Source: Pelagadaptatus sp034112445 (lineage in GTDB: Bacteria; Pseudomonadota; Gammaproteobacteria; Pseudomonadales; Cellvibrionaceae). From it: a stretch of 64,000 nucleotides of DNA. A program made the translations under genes and the position numbers. The notes beneath the pieces are model-generated. The model was given only the letters and a program-made list of their open reading frames with translations, was not told the DNA's origin and ran no database searches. This document shows positions 1 to 8,316 of the stretch, piece by piece (the stretch's first letter is position 1; every line of letters begins with the position of its first letter). The stretch covers positions 1 to 64,000 of the forward strand of contig JAWUVI010000018.1 of the NCBI GenBank assembly GCA_034112445.1, read 5' to 3'.

Positions 1-1135
1 CAAAGTCATCATAGCCCGTTATATTTTTTATAGTCGCTAGGCACTCCATGCGCCGTTTTACACCCTTGAAACTCGATAGTGCTTCACAGGCAAGGGGGAT
101 AGGTACGCCGACATGATGGGCCGCGGCGACAGCCGCCAGGCCATTGGCAATGTTATGTTCGCCTACTTGCTGCCAATTGACGATGCCTTTGAGTACTTCA
201 TCTTCTACGGATGCGGACTTTTCAACTTCCGCTGAAGGTTTTTTGTTTTTCGCTGAGGGCTTTTTATCTCCTGCTGAGTGCTCTTCATTTCCCGCTAAAG
301 GCTTTTTATCTCCCGCTGAGGGCTCTTGTTGAGATATTTCAAAAGAGGCGTTATTAGTGGTTAATGGCACTGCATTCCACAAGCCATGAGGATGATCAGT
401 AGCATTGAACGATATCTTCTGCACTTCCGACCAACAGCCCATATCCAATACTTTTTCAATAGCAGCAACGGCTTGGGGCACAATGATTAGCGCCTTTTGT
501 GGCAGTGTTCGTACGAGGTGATGAAATTGTTGTTGGATGGCGGCGAGGTCGGGAAAAATGTCGGCATGATCAAATTCAAGATTATTAATAACCAGTGTGC
601 GCGGGCGATAATGGATAAATTTGGAGCGCTTATCAAATAAAGCACTGTCGTATTCATCGGCTTCAATTACAAAAAATGGGCTCTCACCTAGGCGCGCTGA
701 AGTCCCGAAGTTAAGTGGTACGCCGCCTATGAGGTAGCCGGGTTTCATGCCGGCGTATTCTAAAATCCAAGCCAGCATGCTGGAGGTTGTGGTTTTGCCG
801 TGAGTCCCTGATGCAGCTAATACCCACTTGTCTTTTAATAGGTGCTCTTTTAGCCATTGAGGGCCTGAAACGTAGGGTGTGCCTTTATTCAGTACGGCTT
901 CAACTAGTGGGTTGCCACGACTCATGGCATTCCCTATAACGATAAGGTCAGGTTCTGATGTTAGCTGAATAGGGTCAAAGCCTTCGATTAACTCAATGCC
1001 GGCTGACTCTAATTGAGTACTCATGGGTGGGTAAACGTTGGCGTCACAGCCAGTTACTTTGTGCCCCATAGATTTGGCTAATTGCGCCAAGCTGCCCATG
1101 AATGTTCCGCAGATGCCGAGAATATGTATATGCAT
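1..1135 (-). CDS. mpl: Mpl, murein-peptide ligase (partial, C-terminus outside window)
   Basis: This is a Mur-ligase-family enzyme that ligates recycled L-Ala-gamma-D-Glu-meso-DAP tripeptide to UDP-MurNAc in the cytoplasm (peptidoglycan recycling). The N-terminus (MHIHILGICGTFMG) is typical of Mpl. The ATP-binding GTHGKTTT lies at about residues 110-117 and an EADEYDSA motif at about 160. About 378 residues are visible and the frame runs off base 1. Just before the conserved VNWQQVGEHNIAN segment there is a Lys/Glu/Ser-Ala-rich insert of five 7-residue repeats that Mpl proteins normally lack. It is divergent from the phosphofructokinase gene. The family call is firm. Confidence 0.93.
   Translation of the reverse strand, partial: MHIHILGICGTFMGSLAQLAKSMGHKVTGCDANVYPPMSTQLESAGIELIEGFDPIQLTSEPDLIVIGNAMSRGNPLVEAVLNKGTPYVSGPQWLKEHLLKDKWVLAASGTHGKTTTSSMLAWILEYAGMKPGYLIGGVPLNFGTSARLGESPFFVIEADEYDSALFDKRSKFIHYRPRTLVINNLEFDHADIFPDLAAIQQQFHHLVRTLPQKALIIVPQAVAAIEKVLDMGCWSEVQKISFNATDHPHGLWNAVPLTTNNASFEISQQEPSAGDKKPLAGNEEHSAGDKKPSAKNKKPSAEVEKSASVEDEVLKGIVNWQQVGEHNIANGLAAVAAAHHVGVPIPLACEALSSFKGVKRRMECLATIKNITGYDDF
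215..319 (-). repeat. 21-bp in-frame minisatellite inside mpl (5 copies)
   Basis: Five consecutive 21-bp units read in the mpl frame give SAGDKKP, LAGNEEH, SAGDKKP, SAKNKKP and SAEVEKS. Units 1 and 3 encode identical peptides and the others have diverged. The unit is a multiple of three, so gain or loss of copies keeps the frame. It falls in a loop of the central domain ahead of the VGEHNIAN motif. Confidence 0.85.
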
Positions 1136-1304
1136 AAAATAAAGCTAATTAAGTAGAGGTTGAGAGGATGAATGCTTAACTGGTAATTAGCTTATCATGA
1201 TGAGATGAAATTTGGTTTATTTTCCCGTACCATTCGCAGTTCAAATATTCCGTTAGAGAATTGATTTGTTTCTTCTCTGTCAGTCAGTTTAAAAGGGTTC
1301 CCTA

Positions 1305-2567
1305 ATGCCTAAGAAAAATGCTTTTTACGCTCAATCTGGTGGTGTTACCGCTGTGATCAATGCCTCTGCTTGTGGTGTCATTGAAACCGCTCGGCTGCAT
1401 AAACAAGACATCGGTAAAGTTTATGCGGGGAATAACGGTATTATCGGTGCATTACGTGAAGAGTTAATCGATACCAGCAAAGAGACGCCAACTTCTATCG
1501 CTGCTTTACGTCACACCCCATCAGGAGCTTTTGGTTCGTGTCGCTATAAACTGAAAAGTTTAGAGGAAAACAGGGCCGAATATGAACGCCTAATTGAAGT
1601 ATTTAAGGCGCATAATATTGGGTACTTTTTTTATAATGGTGGCGGTGATTCGGCTGATACGTGCTTAAAGATCTCACAATTATCAGAAAAAATGGGTTAT
1701 CCAGTTCAAGCAATCCACATACCTAAAACAGTGGATAATGATTTGCCGTTAACGGATAACTGTCCGGGTTTTGGTTCTGTGGCTAAATATGTAGCTGTTT
1801 CGACGAAAGAGGCCTCTATGGATGTGGCTTCTATGTGTGAAACTTCAACTAAGGTCTTTATTTTGGAAGTCATGGGGCGACATGCTGGTTGGATCGCAGC
1901 GGCGGGTGGATTGGCAGCTCAGGAAGAAGGCGAGCCACCACATCTTATTTTGTTTCCTGAGATTGCGTTTAATAAAGAAAAATTTCTTAAGAAAGTAGAT
2001 TCTGCGGTTAAGAAAAATGGTTATTGTGTCATTGTTGCCTCTGAAGGGGCACAAGATGCAGATGGGCGGTTTATTGCAGATGCAGGCACGGTAGATGCTT
2101 TTGGGCATACCCAATTAGGTGGTGTTGCGCCAACCTTGGCCAACATGGTTAAAGATGAGCTAGGGTATAAATATCATTGGGCGGTAGCTGATTACTTACA
2201 GCGCTCAGCTCGGCACATAGCTTCAGCTACTGATGTTGAACAAGCCTATGCTGTTGGGAAGGCTGCGGTTGAATTTGCTCTCGCGGGCAAGAATGCGGTT
2301 ATGCCTGCAATTATTCGAGGCAAGGGAAAGCGGTATTCATGGGCTATAGAGGAGGCTCCTTTAGATAAAGTGGCCAATGTTGAAAAAATGATGCCGCGTT
2401 CTTATATTTCTCGGGATGGCTTTGGGATTTCTGATTTAGGGCGTTCTTATCTTGAGCCTTTGATTCAGGGTGAAGATTATCCGCCGTATAAAAACGGTAT
2501 TCCGCAATACGCAAAGCTGAAAAAAATCATGGTAGATAAAAAGCTTAAGAATAAATTTGAAATTTAA
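1305..2567 (+). CDS. pfp: 6-phosphofructokinase, probably PPi-dependent
   Basis: A phosphofructokinase of the PfkA superfamily, 420 aa, phosphorylating fructose 6-phosphate in glycolysis. Two positions decide the phosphoryl donor. The GGDGS loop of ATP enzymes reads GGGDS here (residues 112-116), which puts Asp115 where ATP enzymes have Gly. The PGTIDND motif reads PKTVDND (140-146), with Lys141. Asp and Lys at these sites are the known signature of pyrophosphate-dependent enzymes, which are reversible. The catalytic Asp144 and Asp146 are present. The gene is monocistronic and is followed by a strong hairpin. PPi use is inferred from these residues and not tested. Confidence 0.88.
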   Translation: MPKKNAFYAQSGGVTAVINASACGVIETARLHKQDIGKVYAGNNGIIGALREELIDTSKETPTSIAALRHTPSGAFGSCRYKLKSLEENRAEYERLIEVFKAHNIGYFFYNGGGDSADTCLKISQLSEKMGYPVQAIHIPKTVDNDLPLTDNCPGFGSVAKYVAVSTKEASMDVASMCETSTKVFILEVMGRHAGWIAAAGGLAAQEEGEPPHLILFPEIAFNKEKFLKKVDSAVKKNGYCVIVASEGAQDADGRFIADAGTVDAFGHTQLGGVAPTLANMVKDELGYKYHWAVADYLQRSARHIASATDVEQAYAVGKAAVEFALAGKNAVMPAIIRGKGKRYSWAIEEAPLDKVANVEKMMPRSYISRDGFGISDLGRSYLEPLIQGEDYPPYKNGIPQYAKLKKIMVDKKLKNKFEI

Positions 2568-2573
2568 CCACAC

Positions 2574-2606
2574 ATAAGAATCGCGGCATGGGCGCGATTC
2601 TTATTT
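2574..2606. terminator. Bidirectional terminator between pfp and darP
   Basis: A 12-bp perfect stem, ATAAGAATCGCG paired with CGCGATTCTTAT, with a 7-nt loop lies between two convergent genes. The AT-rich ends of the stem give A and T tracts on both strands, so it can serve both genes. Confidence 0.8.
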
Positions 2607-2609
2607 GTA

Positions 2610-3131
2610 CTAGCCTTCTTTTTCGGCGATAGCTTCTTTAATGTAGCGAAATAATTTACGTGAATTGGTTGGTGGTTTTTGTTGGCTAATTTCTTTTTGA
2701 CTGTTGCGAATTAGCTGGCGAAGATGCTGCATATCAATCATAGGATAGCTTGAGACAAACTCATTTAAATTAGAGTTATCTCCTGACATGAGTTTGTCTC
2801 GCCATTGCTCTGCAAGTTGTAATAAGCGAGTTTGATGCTGGCCAGATGTTTGAATTTTTTCGAAAGCGGTTCGAATATCATCAAGTTCTTCCGCGCGCAA
2901 TAGCTTGCCAATAAACTGTAATTGCCTACGGCGCCCCTCTCGGTGTTTCATGCCTCTGGCTTGAGTTACTGCGTCAGCCAATTGGCCTTGTAATGGAATT
3001 TTATCAAATTGCTTGTCGCTTAAGTTTACCAGTTCTTCTCCAAATTTCTGTAATGCATTCATTTCATTTTTAATTTGGGTTCTTGATTTTATCGGTTCTT
3101 CTTCGTTGGTCGTATTGTTTGAATCTGACAT
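2610..3131 (-). CDS. darP: DarP (YjgA, DUF615), ribosome-associated 50S assembly factor
   Basis: A 173-aa DUF615 protein of the YjgA/DarP family, which binds late 50S ribosomal precursors. The family-typical N-terminal KSRTQIKNEM segment is followed by a basic, helical region (GMKHREGRRRQLQFIGKLLR) and an alpha-helical C-terminal half with no membrane segments. Length is as usual for the family. It is the last gene of the minus-strand cluster, 53 bp downstream of mgtE and before the shared terminator. Family assignment is solid. The cellular role is taken from work on the E. coli homologue. Confidence 0.9.
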   Translation of the reverse strand: MSDSNNTTNEEEPIKSRTQIKNEMNALQKFGEELVNLSDKQFDKIPLQGQLADAVTQARGMKHREGRRRQLQFIGKLLRAEELDDIRTAFEKIQTSGQHQTRLLQLAEQWRDKLMSGDNSNLNEFVSSYPMIDMQHLRQLIRNSQKEISQQKPPTNSRKLFRYIKEAIAEKEG

Positions 3132-3184
3132 CGTTTTATACTTTTAGCCTATTGGTAAATGAGGTGAGCTTGCTGTTTTATGAG

Positions 3185-4549
3185 TTAACGATAAACATAA
3201 GTTGCGAGTCCAAGGAATGCAAAGAAACCAACAACGTCGGTAATGGTTGTCAGGGCAACACTACCCGCCAAGGCAGGATCAATATTCATGCGTTTTAGAG
3301 CAACAGGTAATATGGCGCCTGCTGCTGCTGCTGTTACCAAATTAATCACCATGGCAAAGGCAATAATGATGGCTATCTTATAATCGCCGAACCAAAAGCT
3401 CGTGATTGCAGCAAGTACCAAGGCCCATAACATGCCATTCAGCATGCCAACAATTAATTCACGGGATAATAACCATTTAATGTTGTTGTGGCCAATCTGA
3501 CCTAGGGCCATGCCACGAATGACAACCGTTAGTGTCTGACTACCTGCGACGCCTCCCATGCTGGCAACAATAGGCATCAGTACCGCTAGCGCGACAACTT
3601 TATTGATTGTGTCCTCAAAAATGCTGATAACTAAGGACGCTAACACAGCCGTGATTAAATTTACCCCTAGCCATGTGGCACGGCGGGGCATTGCCCGTCT
3701 TACCGGGGCAAAGGTGTCTTCATCTTCATCAAGACCGGCCATGCTCATTAAAGAATGGTCGGCGTCTTCACGAATAACGTCAACAACATCATCGATGGTG
3801 ATTCGCCCAACCACTTTGTGATTGGTGTCTATGACTGGCGCTGAAATCCAGTCGTGACGTTCAAATAAGCTGGCTACTTCATTGTCAGGCATGGTTATTG
3901 GAATGGCATCAACGTCGGTCAGCATAACTTCGCGGACAGTAGTGCTTGGGCGCGATGTAAGGATTTTTGATACGGGTAATAAGCCAACGTACAGGCCTTT
4001 TTTATTAATAACAATTAAGTTGTCTGTAGAGGGCGGAAGATCGTCGTGACGGCGTAAGTAACGTAAAACAATATCTAGTGTCAAGCGTGCACGGACTGTA
4101 ATGATATCCGTGTTCATAAGTCCGCCAGCCGTGTCCTCGTCGTATGCTAGGACGCTTTCTACGCGCTGGCGATCTCTGGCGCTCATGGCGGCCAATACTT
4201 CTTTGATGACGCGGTTTGGTAATTGTTGCAAAATATCGGCGATGTCGTCGGTATCTAGACCTTCGGTAACGCCAACAACTTGGTCGGTGTTCATCCGCTC
4301 CAAAATTTGAGTTTGGATATCATAGGCAAGCTCTTGCAAGACTTCGCCTTCAGACTCTTGATCTACTAAGCGCCAAAGCATCCAGCGTGAAGTTGGTGGT
4401 GATGACTCTAATAAATGTGCAATGTCGGCGGGTTCGAGGCCGTTCAGCATGCGACGAACATTCTGGAATGTTTTGCTGCCTAAAGCAGCCTGGATTTCTC
4501 CGAGCTTATTTTGGGTTTGATGTTGTAGTTCTTCATTGCTCGATTGCAT
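3185..4549 (-). CDS. mgtE: MgtE-type magnesium channel
   Basis: A 454-aa inner-membrane Mg2+ channel. The order of domains is the cytosolic MgtE-N helical domain (about 20-125, including EPADIAHLLES), a tandem CBS pair (about 130-260), then five C-terminal membrane segments (about 290-454). The conserved pore-region motif SMGGVAGSQTLTVV is present. In the family the N and CBS domains sense Mg2+ and gate the pore. It follows ptsO by 9 bp, so it is probably co-transcribed with the rpoN-pts genes. Confidence 0.93.
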   Translation of the reverse strand: MQSSNEELQHQTQNKLGEIQAALGSKTFQNVRRMLNGLEPADIAHLLESSPPTSRWMLWRLVDQESEGEVLQELAYDIQTQILERMNTDQVVGVTEGLDTDDIADILQQLPNRVIKEVLAAMSARDRQRVESVLAYDEDTAGGLMNTDIITVRARLTLDIVLRYLRRHDDLPPSTDNLIVINKKGLYVGLLPVSKILTSRPSTTVREVMLTDVDAIPITMPDNEVASLFERHDWISAPVIDTNHKVVGRITIDDVVDVIREDADHSLMSMAGLDEDEDTFAPVRRAMPRRATWLGVNLITAVLASLVISIFEDTINKVVALAVLMPIVASMGGVAGSQTLTVVIRGMALGQIGHNNIKWLLSRELIVGMLNGMLWALVLAAITSFWFGDYKIAIIIAFAMVINLVTAAAAGAILPVALKRMNIDPALAGSVALTTITDVVGFFAFLGLATYVYR

Positions 4550-4558
4550 GAGAAGTAT

Positions 4559-4828
4559 TTACTCTGGTTCGCCGAATCGATTGTTAATGATTGCGTGTAT
4601 GGCCTCAAGGGCTTCGTTTTCGTCGTTGCCGTCAATTACCAATTGTAGTTCACTGCCTTGGCTGGCGGCTAGTAGCATAAGCGACATGACGCTCTTTGCG
4701 TCAACCATTTTGCCCTCGATGCCAATTTTAATGCCACAGCTATAGCGAGTTGCTGTGTTCGACAATACGGATGCTGCACGTGCATGTAAGCCCAGCTTGT
4801 TAATAATAGTTGCTGTGGATGTCAGCAT
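4559..4828 (-). CDS. ptsO: NPr, HPr-like phosphocarrier of the nitrogen PTS
   Basis: An 89-aa HPr-fold phosphocarrier. Phosphorylatable His15 lies in GLHARAA and a Ser-containing DAKSVMSLM segment (about residues 45-53) corresponds to the regulatory Ser46 region. In PTS-Ntr it receives phosphate from EI-Ntr (PtsP) and passes it to EIIA-Ntr (ptsN, three genes upstream in transcription). Its position directly after rapZ matches ptsO of other gammaproteobacteria rather than sugar-PTS ptsH. Confidence 0.93.
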   Translation of the reverse strand: MLTSTATIINKLGLHARAASVLSNTATRYSCGIKIGIEGKMVDAKSVMSLMLLAASQGSELQLVIDGNDENEALEAIHAIINNRFGEPE

Positions 4829-4840
4829 TCAACTTCCTTG

Positions 4841-5701
4841 TTATCGAGCACTGCTAAGCTCCCGATGCCGAATTTGGGTGTTATCATGGATGTCCTTAAA
4901 AGTGCTATGCAGTTGCTCACATAAAAAGACAGAGCGGTGTTGGCCCCCGGTGCAGCCTATAGCTACTGTTAGGTAGCTTCTGTTGTTTGCTATGAACTTT
5001 GGTAGCCAGCGTTTAATAAAATTACTTATATCATTTAGCATACTCTGGACATCTTCTTCCCCGCTTAAAAAATCTATAACGGGTTGCTCTTGACCTGTGT
5101 GTTTGCGTAAATGCGCTTTCCAATAGGGATTGGGTAAGCAGCGAACGTCAAATACAAAATCAACATCTATAGGGATGCCGTGTTTAAAACCGAAGGATTG
5201 AAACTGCAAGGATAAATTATCATGATTTTGCTGCGTTATTCGTTTTTTGATCAGATCGCGCAGTTCATGCAAATTTAAATTACTGGTGTCTATTGTGAGG
5301 TCAGCGGCACTAATAATAGGGTCTAGCAGCTCTCTTTCAAGTTGTATGGCTTCGCTTAGGTCCGTAACGTGGCTGCTTTGCGGGTGCTTGCGACGAGTCT
5401 CACTAAAACGCTTAATTAAAGTGGCCGATTTGGCGTCGAGAAATAAGACTTCGCAGTGGGTGCCACTGGATTTTACTTGCTTGAGCAGTTCAGGAAATTG
5501 TTCAAGTTCATTCAGTGAGTTACGCGCGTCAATGCTTACAGCGCATGGCTGTTCTTGCGGTTGCTTCTCTAAGTTTTTGACCAGCTCTGGCAGTAGTGTG
5601 GCTGGAAGATTGTCGATACAGTTAAATCCAGCGTCCTCTAAAACGTGAAGAGCCGTACTTTTACCTGCGCCCGATCTACCGCTTATGATAATTAATCGCA
5701 T
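4841..5701 (-). CDS. rapZ: RapZ, RNase adapter / nucleotide-binding protein
   Basis: A 286-aa RapZ (YvcJ/YhbJ) protein. The N-terminal P-loop is GRSGAGKST (residues 8-16). The C-terminal half has the family motif GCTGGQHRSV, part of the RNA- and sugar-phosphate-binding domain. In E. coli it presents the sRNA GlmZ to RNase E and senses glucosamine 6-phosphate, feeding back on cell-wall precursor supply. It sits between ptsN and ptsO, with 12 bp to ptsO, as is typical. Confidence 0.94.
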   Translation of the reverse strand: MRLIIISGRSGAGKSTALHVLEDAGFNCIDNLPATLLPELVKNLEKQPQEQPCAVSIDARNSLNELEQFPELLKQVKSSGTHCEVLFLDAKSATLIKRFSETRRKHPQSSHVTDLSEAIQLERELLDPIISAADLTIDTSNLNLHELRDLIKKRITQQNHDNLSLQFQSFGFKHGIPIDVDFVFDVRCLPNPYWKAHLRKHTGQEQPVIDFLSGEEDVQSMLNDISNFIKRWLPKFIANNRSYLTVAIGCTGGQHRSVFLCEQLHSTFKDIHDNTQIRHRELSSAR

Positions 5702-5722
5702 GTGCTGATCTCTTAATGATAA

Positions 5723-6190
5723 TTATGCATGACTGGATGATTTTTCAGAAATAGCAGCATAAAATAATTCATCGCTAGAATTCGCGTCTCGCAATTGCTC
5801 AATATAACTTGCTGAAAGTAATTTATCCGCTAAGGCTGCCAGTGTTTGTAAATGCTCTTCATGAGCTTGCTCTGGCGCTATTAAGGCAAACACTATATCG
5901 ACGGGGCGTCCGTCAATAGAGTCAAAATCTACGGGTGAGTTAAGTTTTATAACGGCCCCAATAGTCCCTATGCAGTTTTTAATTCGGCAATGAGGTATCG
6001 CTATGCCTGAGCCAAGCCCCGTTGATCCAAGCTTTTCTCTGGCGATAAAACTAAGAAAAATTTCATCTGAGTTTAGTGTGGGAATGTCTTCTGCAATGAG
6101 GTTTGCGATGAGCTCAAGAGCACGTTTTTTGCTACCGCCTTCAACGCCGCACAAGGTGCGGCGCGAAGACAAAAAAGATTGTATTTGCAT
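5723..6190 (-). CDS. ptsN: EIIA-Ntr, nitrogen-PTS regulatory protein
   Basis: A 155-aa PTS EIIA type-2 domain protein. The phosphoacceptor is His67 in GIAIPHCRI, preceded by GSTGLGSG. It is the terminal phosphoacceptor of PTS-Ntr, which regulates potassium, nitrogen and envelope functions through protein interactions. It starts 3 bp after the hpf stop, implying translational coupling, and precedes rapZ. Confidence 0.94.
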   Translation of the reverse strand: MQIQSFLSSRRTLCGVEGGSKKRALELIANLIAEDIPTLNSDEIFLSFIAREKLGSTGLGSGIAIPHCRIKNCIGTIGAVIKLNSPVDFDSIDGRPVDIVFALIAPEQAHEEHLQTLAALADKLLSASYIEQLRDANSSDELFYAAISEKSSSHA

Positions 6191-6193
6191 AAA

Positions 6194-6490
6194 TTACCGG
6201 TGGTGATGGTCGCGTATTTTTTCTTTATGTTTAATTAATTGTCGGTCTAATTTATCGGCCAAGGTGTCGATAGCCGCATAAAGGTCTTCTGATTCTGAGT
6301 TGGCAACAAATTCTTTGCCGGTTACGTGTACATTAGCTTCAGCTTTTTGCACAAGTTTATCAACAGATAAAATAACGTTAGTGCTGGTTATTTTATCATG
6401 GTGCCGCTCTAATTTTTCAAGTTTCGAGTGCACATATTCTTTAATGGGAGTGGTGAGTTCTACATGATGACCACTGATGTTGATTTGCAT
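6194..6490 (-). CDS. hpf: Hpf, ribosome hibernation promoting factor (short form)
   Basis: A 98-aa short-form HPF/YfiA-family protein beginning MQINISGHHVELT, the usual start. It lacks the C-terminal dimerisation domain of long HPF. Short HPF binds the 30S decoding region and helps form 100S dimers in stationary phase. It sits between rpoN and ptsN as in most gammaproteobacteria and is preceded by an Rho-independent-like hairpin (6517-6542), which may set its level relative to rpoN. Confidence 0.94.
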   Translation of the reverse strand: MQINISGHHVELTTPIKEYVHSKLEKLERHHDKITSTNVILSVDKLVQKAEANVHVTGKEFVANSESEDLYAAIDTLADKLDRQLIKHKEKIRDHHHR

Positions 6491-6508
6491 GCTTTACTCC
6501 TTTTTAAG

Positions 6509-6542
6509 GATAAAAATCATCACCTTGTTGGTGGTGATGATA
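6509..6542 (-). terminator. Hairpin with T-run between rpoN and hpf (attenuator candidate)
   Basis: On the minus strand, 9-bp arms ATCATCACC and GGTGATGAT (at 6534-6542 and 6517-6525) enclose an 8-nt loop. A TTTTT run follows at once. This is the form of an intrinsic terminator, located inside the operon between rpoN and hpf. It could cause partial termination, or be bypassed from an hpf promoter. Confidence 0.6.
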
Positions 6543-6589
6543 TGACGGTACAACCTTTTGGTTGCGATTTTCCGCATCTAATGAGCTGG

Positions 6590-8131
6590 TTAAGCTAATC
6601 TCTTACGTTCATTAGATGCTGGAATTCCTAATGATTCTCTGTATTTTGCAATAGTTCTTCGCGCTACTTTAATGCCTTGTTCCTCCAGTAAGGTGGTTAT
6701 TTTACTGTCGCTAAGTGGCTTTATAGTATTTTCGGCAGCAACCAGTTTTTTAATGATTGCGCGAATTGCTGTCGATGAGCATTCGCCGCCGGAGTCGGTG
6801 CTTACATGGCTGGAAAAAAAGTACTTAAGTTCGAAAATTCCTTGCGGTGTATGCATGAATTTTTGTGTGGTAACTCTTGATATGGTTGATTCGTGCATGC
6901 CGACTGCGTCGGCAATGTCATGCAGTACTAACGGGCGCATTGCTTCAGCACCGAAATCAAGAAAGCCTTTTTGTTTTTCAACTATACAGGTGGATACTTT
7001 AAGTAAAGTTTCGTTGCGGCTTTGTAAACTCTTTAAAAACCAGCGAGCCTCTTGTAGGTTATCTCGTAGAAAGGTGTTATCACTACTGGTATCGGCTCGT
7101 TTCACCAGCGATGCATAGTCAGAGTTGATGCGAATTTTAGGTGCTACGTCGGGATTTAAATTCACTATCCAGTGGCCTTCCTTTTTACTGACAAAAACAT
7201 CGGGAACTACATACTGCGTATCACCACTTTGGATTTGTTCGCCGGGGTGGGGATTAAGAGTTTGAATAAGTTGTACCGCTTGAGCTAGCCCCGATTCTTT
7301 CAGTCGGGTTTTACGTAAAAGAGTTTTGTAGTCTCTGCTGCCCAATAGAATTAAATGCTCTGTTACTATGAGTTTAGCACTATCTAAAAAAGGTGTGGTG
7401 TCAGGTAGCTGTGAAAGTTGGATAAATAGGCAGTCACCAAGATCTTGTGCGGCGACTCCTACGGGATCAAACTGCTGAATACGATGAAGGACAGCATAAA
7501 CTTCGTCTTCTTCTAGTTCTTCTAGTTCTTTGCTCAATCCAAGGTAAAGATCATCTACTGACAAGCTTAAAAGCCCTGAGGGTTCAATTGCGTCAATGAT
7601 AGTTAAGGCGATGGCTTGATCTCTCTCAGACATTGGGGTCAGGTTAAGTTGCCATAAAAGGTGTGATTGGAGAGATTCTCCGGTGCCATACCGGTTGTCC
7701 ATTCGTTGCTCGTCGTCCTCGGGTGCAGCTAGGCCGCTGCCAGTTGAGCCTGTTTGATATATGTCGTCCCATTGAGTGTCAACGGGTAGGTCTTCAGGGA
7801 TATTGTCTTGCCATTCTGGGATGGAATCTATATCGGTTGAAGAATCGTCTTGATTGATATCGTTGTTCGTTTGTGAGTCGAATTCGCTATCGTGTGGATT
7901 ATCACTTTGATGTTCATTAGGTGAGTCGCTCTGACCTTCTGCTTGAATGTTACTTTCAGCATTAGGGGTAGAATCATCTTCTGTAACCTCTAGCATAGGG
8001 TTTGAGTCTAGAGCTTCTTGGATTTCTTGCTGCAAATCTAAAGTAGAAAGTTGTAGCAATCTAATTGCCTGCTGCAACTGAGGTGTCATGGTGAGCTGTT
8101 GGCCGAGCTTAAGTTGTAGCGATTGTTTCAT
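6590..8131 (-). CDS. rpoN: RNA polymerase sigma-54 factor
   Basis: A 513-aa sigma-54. The Gln/Leu-rich activator-responsive region I is at residues 1-50 (LQLKLGQQLTMTPQLQQAIR). It is followed by an unusually long acidic Asp/Ser/Asn-rich region II (about 52-165), the core-binding region, the HTH region, and the C-terminal RpoN box ARRTIAKYRE (490-499), which reads the -24 element. It drives nitrogen and other enhancer-dependent genes. It is downstream of lptB with a 185-bp gap. Confidence 0.97.
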   Translation of the reverse strand: MKQSLQLKLGQQLTMTPQLQQAIRLLQLSTLDLQQEIQEALDSNPMLEVTEDDSTPNAESNIQAEGQSDSPNEHQSDNPHDSEFDSQTNNDINQDDSSTDIDSIPEWQDNIPEDLPVDTQWDDIYQTGSTGSGLAAPEDDEQRMDNRYGTGESLQSHLLWQLNLTPMSERDQAIALTIIDAIEPSGLLSLSVDDLYLGLSKELEELEEDEVYAVLHRIQQFDPVGVAAQDLGDCLFIQLSQLPDTTPFLDSAKLIVTEHLILLGSRDYKTLLRKTRLKESGLAQAVQLIQTLNPHPGEQIQSGDTQYVVPDVFVSKKEGHWIVNLNPDVAPKIRINSDYASLVKRADTSSDNTFLRDNLQEARWFLKSLQSRNETLLKVSTCIVEKQKGFLDFGAEAMRPLVLHDIADAVGMHESTISRVTTQKFMHTPQGIFELKYFFSSHVSTDSGGECSSTAIRAIIKKLVAAENTIKPLSDSKITTLLEEQGIKVARRTIAKYRESLGIPASNERKRLA

Positions 8132-8316
8132 ATAGGCCGTTTCAGTCAGGAAAGAAATTTCAGTGGGTTTCTGAATGAAGTTTAGACAGAGTAGTGATTA
8201 AGGGCAATATAAAACAAGCAAAAAATATGCCGCAATGACTGTCGGCGGGGAGTGGTGTCGTTACCGATGGTGGGTAGAGGGATGTTATCTGCCCTGAGTG
8301 GTAAAGGACAGATTAA

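Noticed and set aside
144..332. A 62-codon plus-strand frame with repeats of AEGFLSP-like residues
   Set aside because: It is the complement of the in-frame minisatellite in mpl; the repeat pattern is explained by the minus-strand gene.
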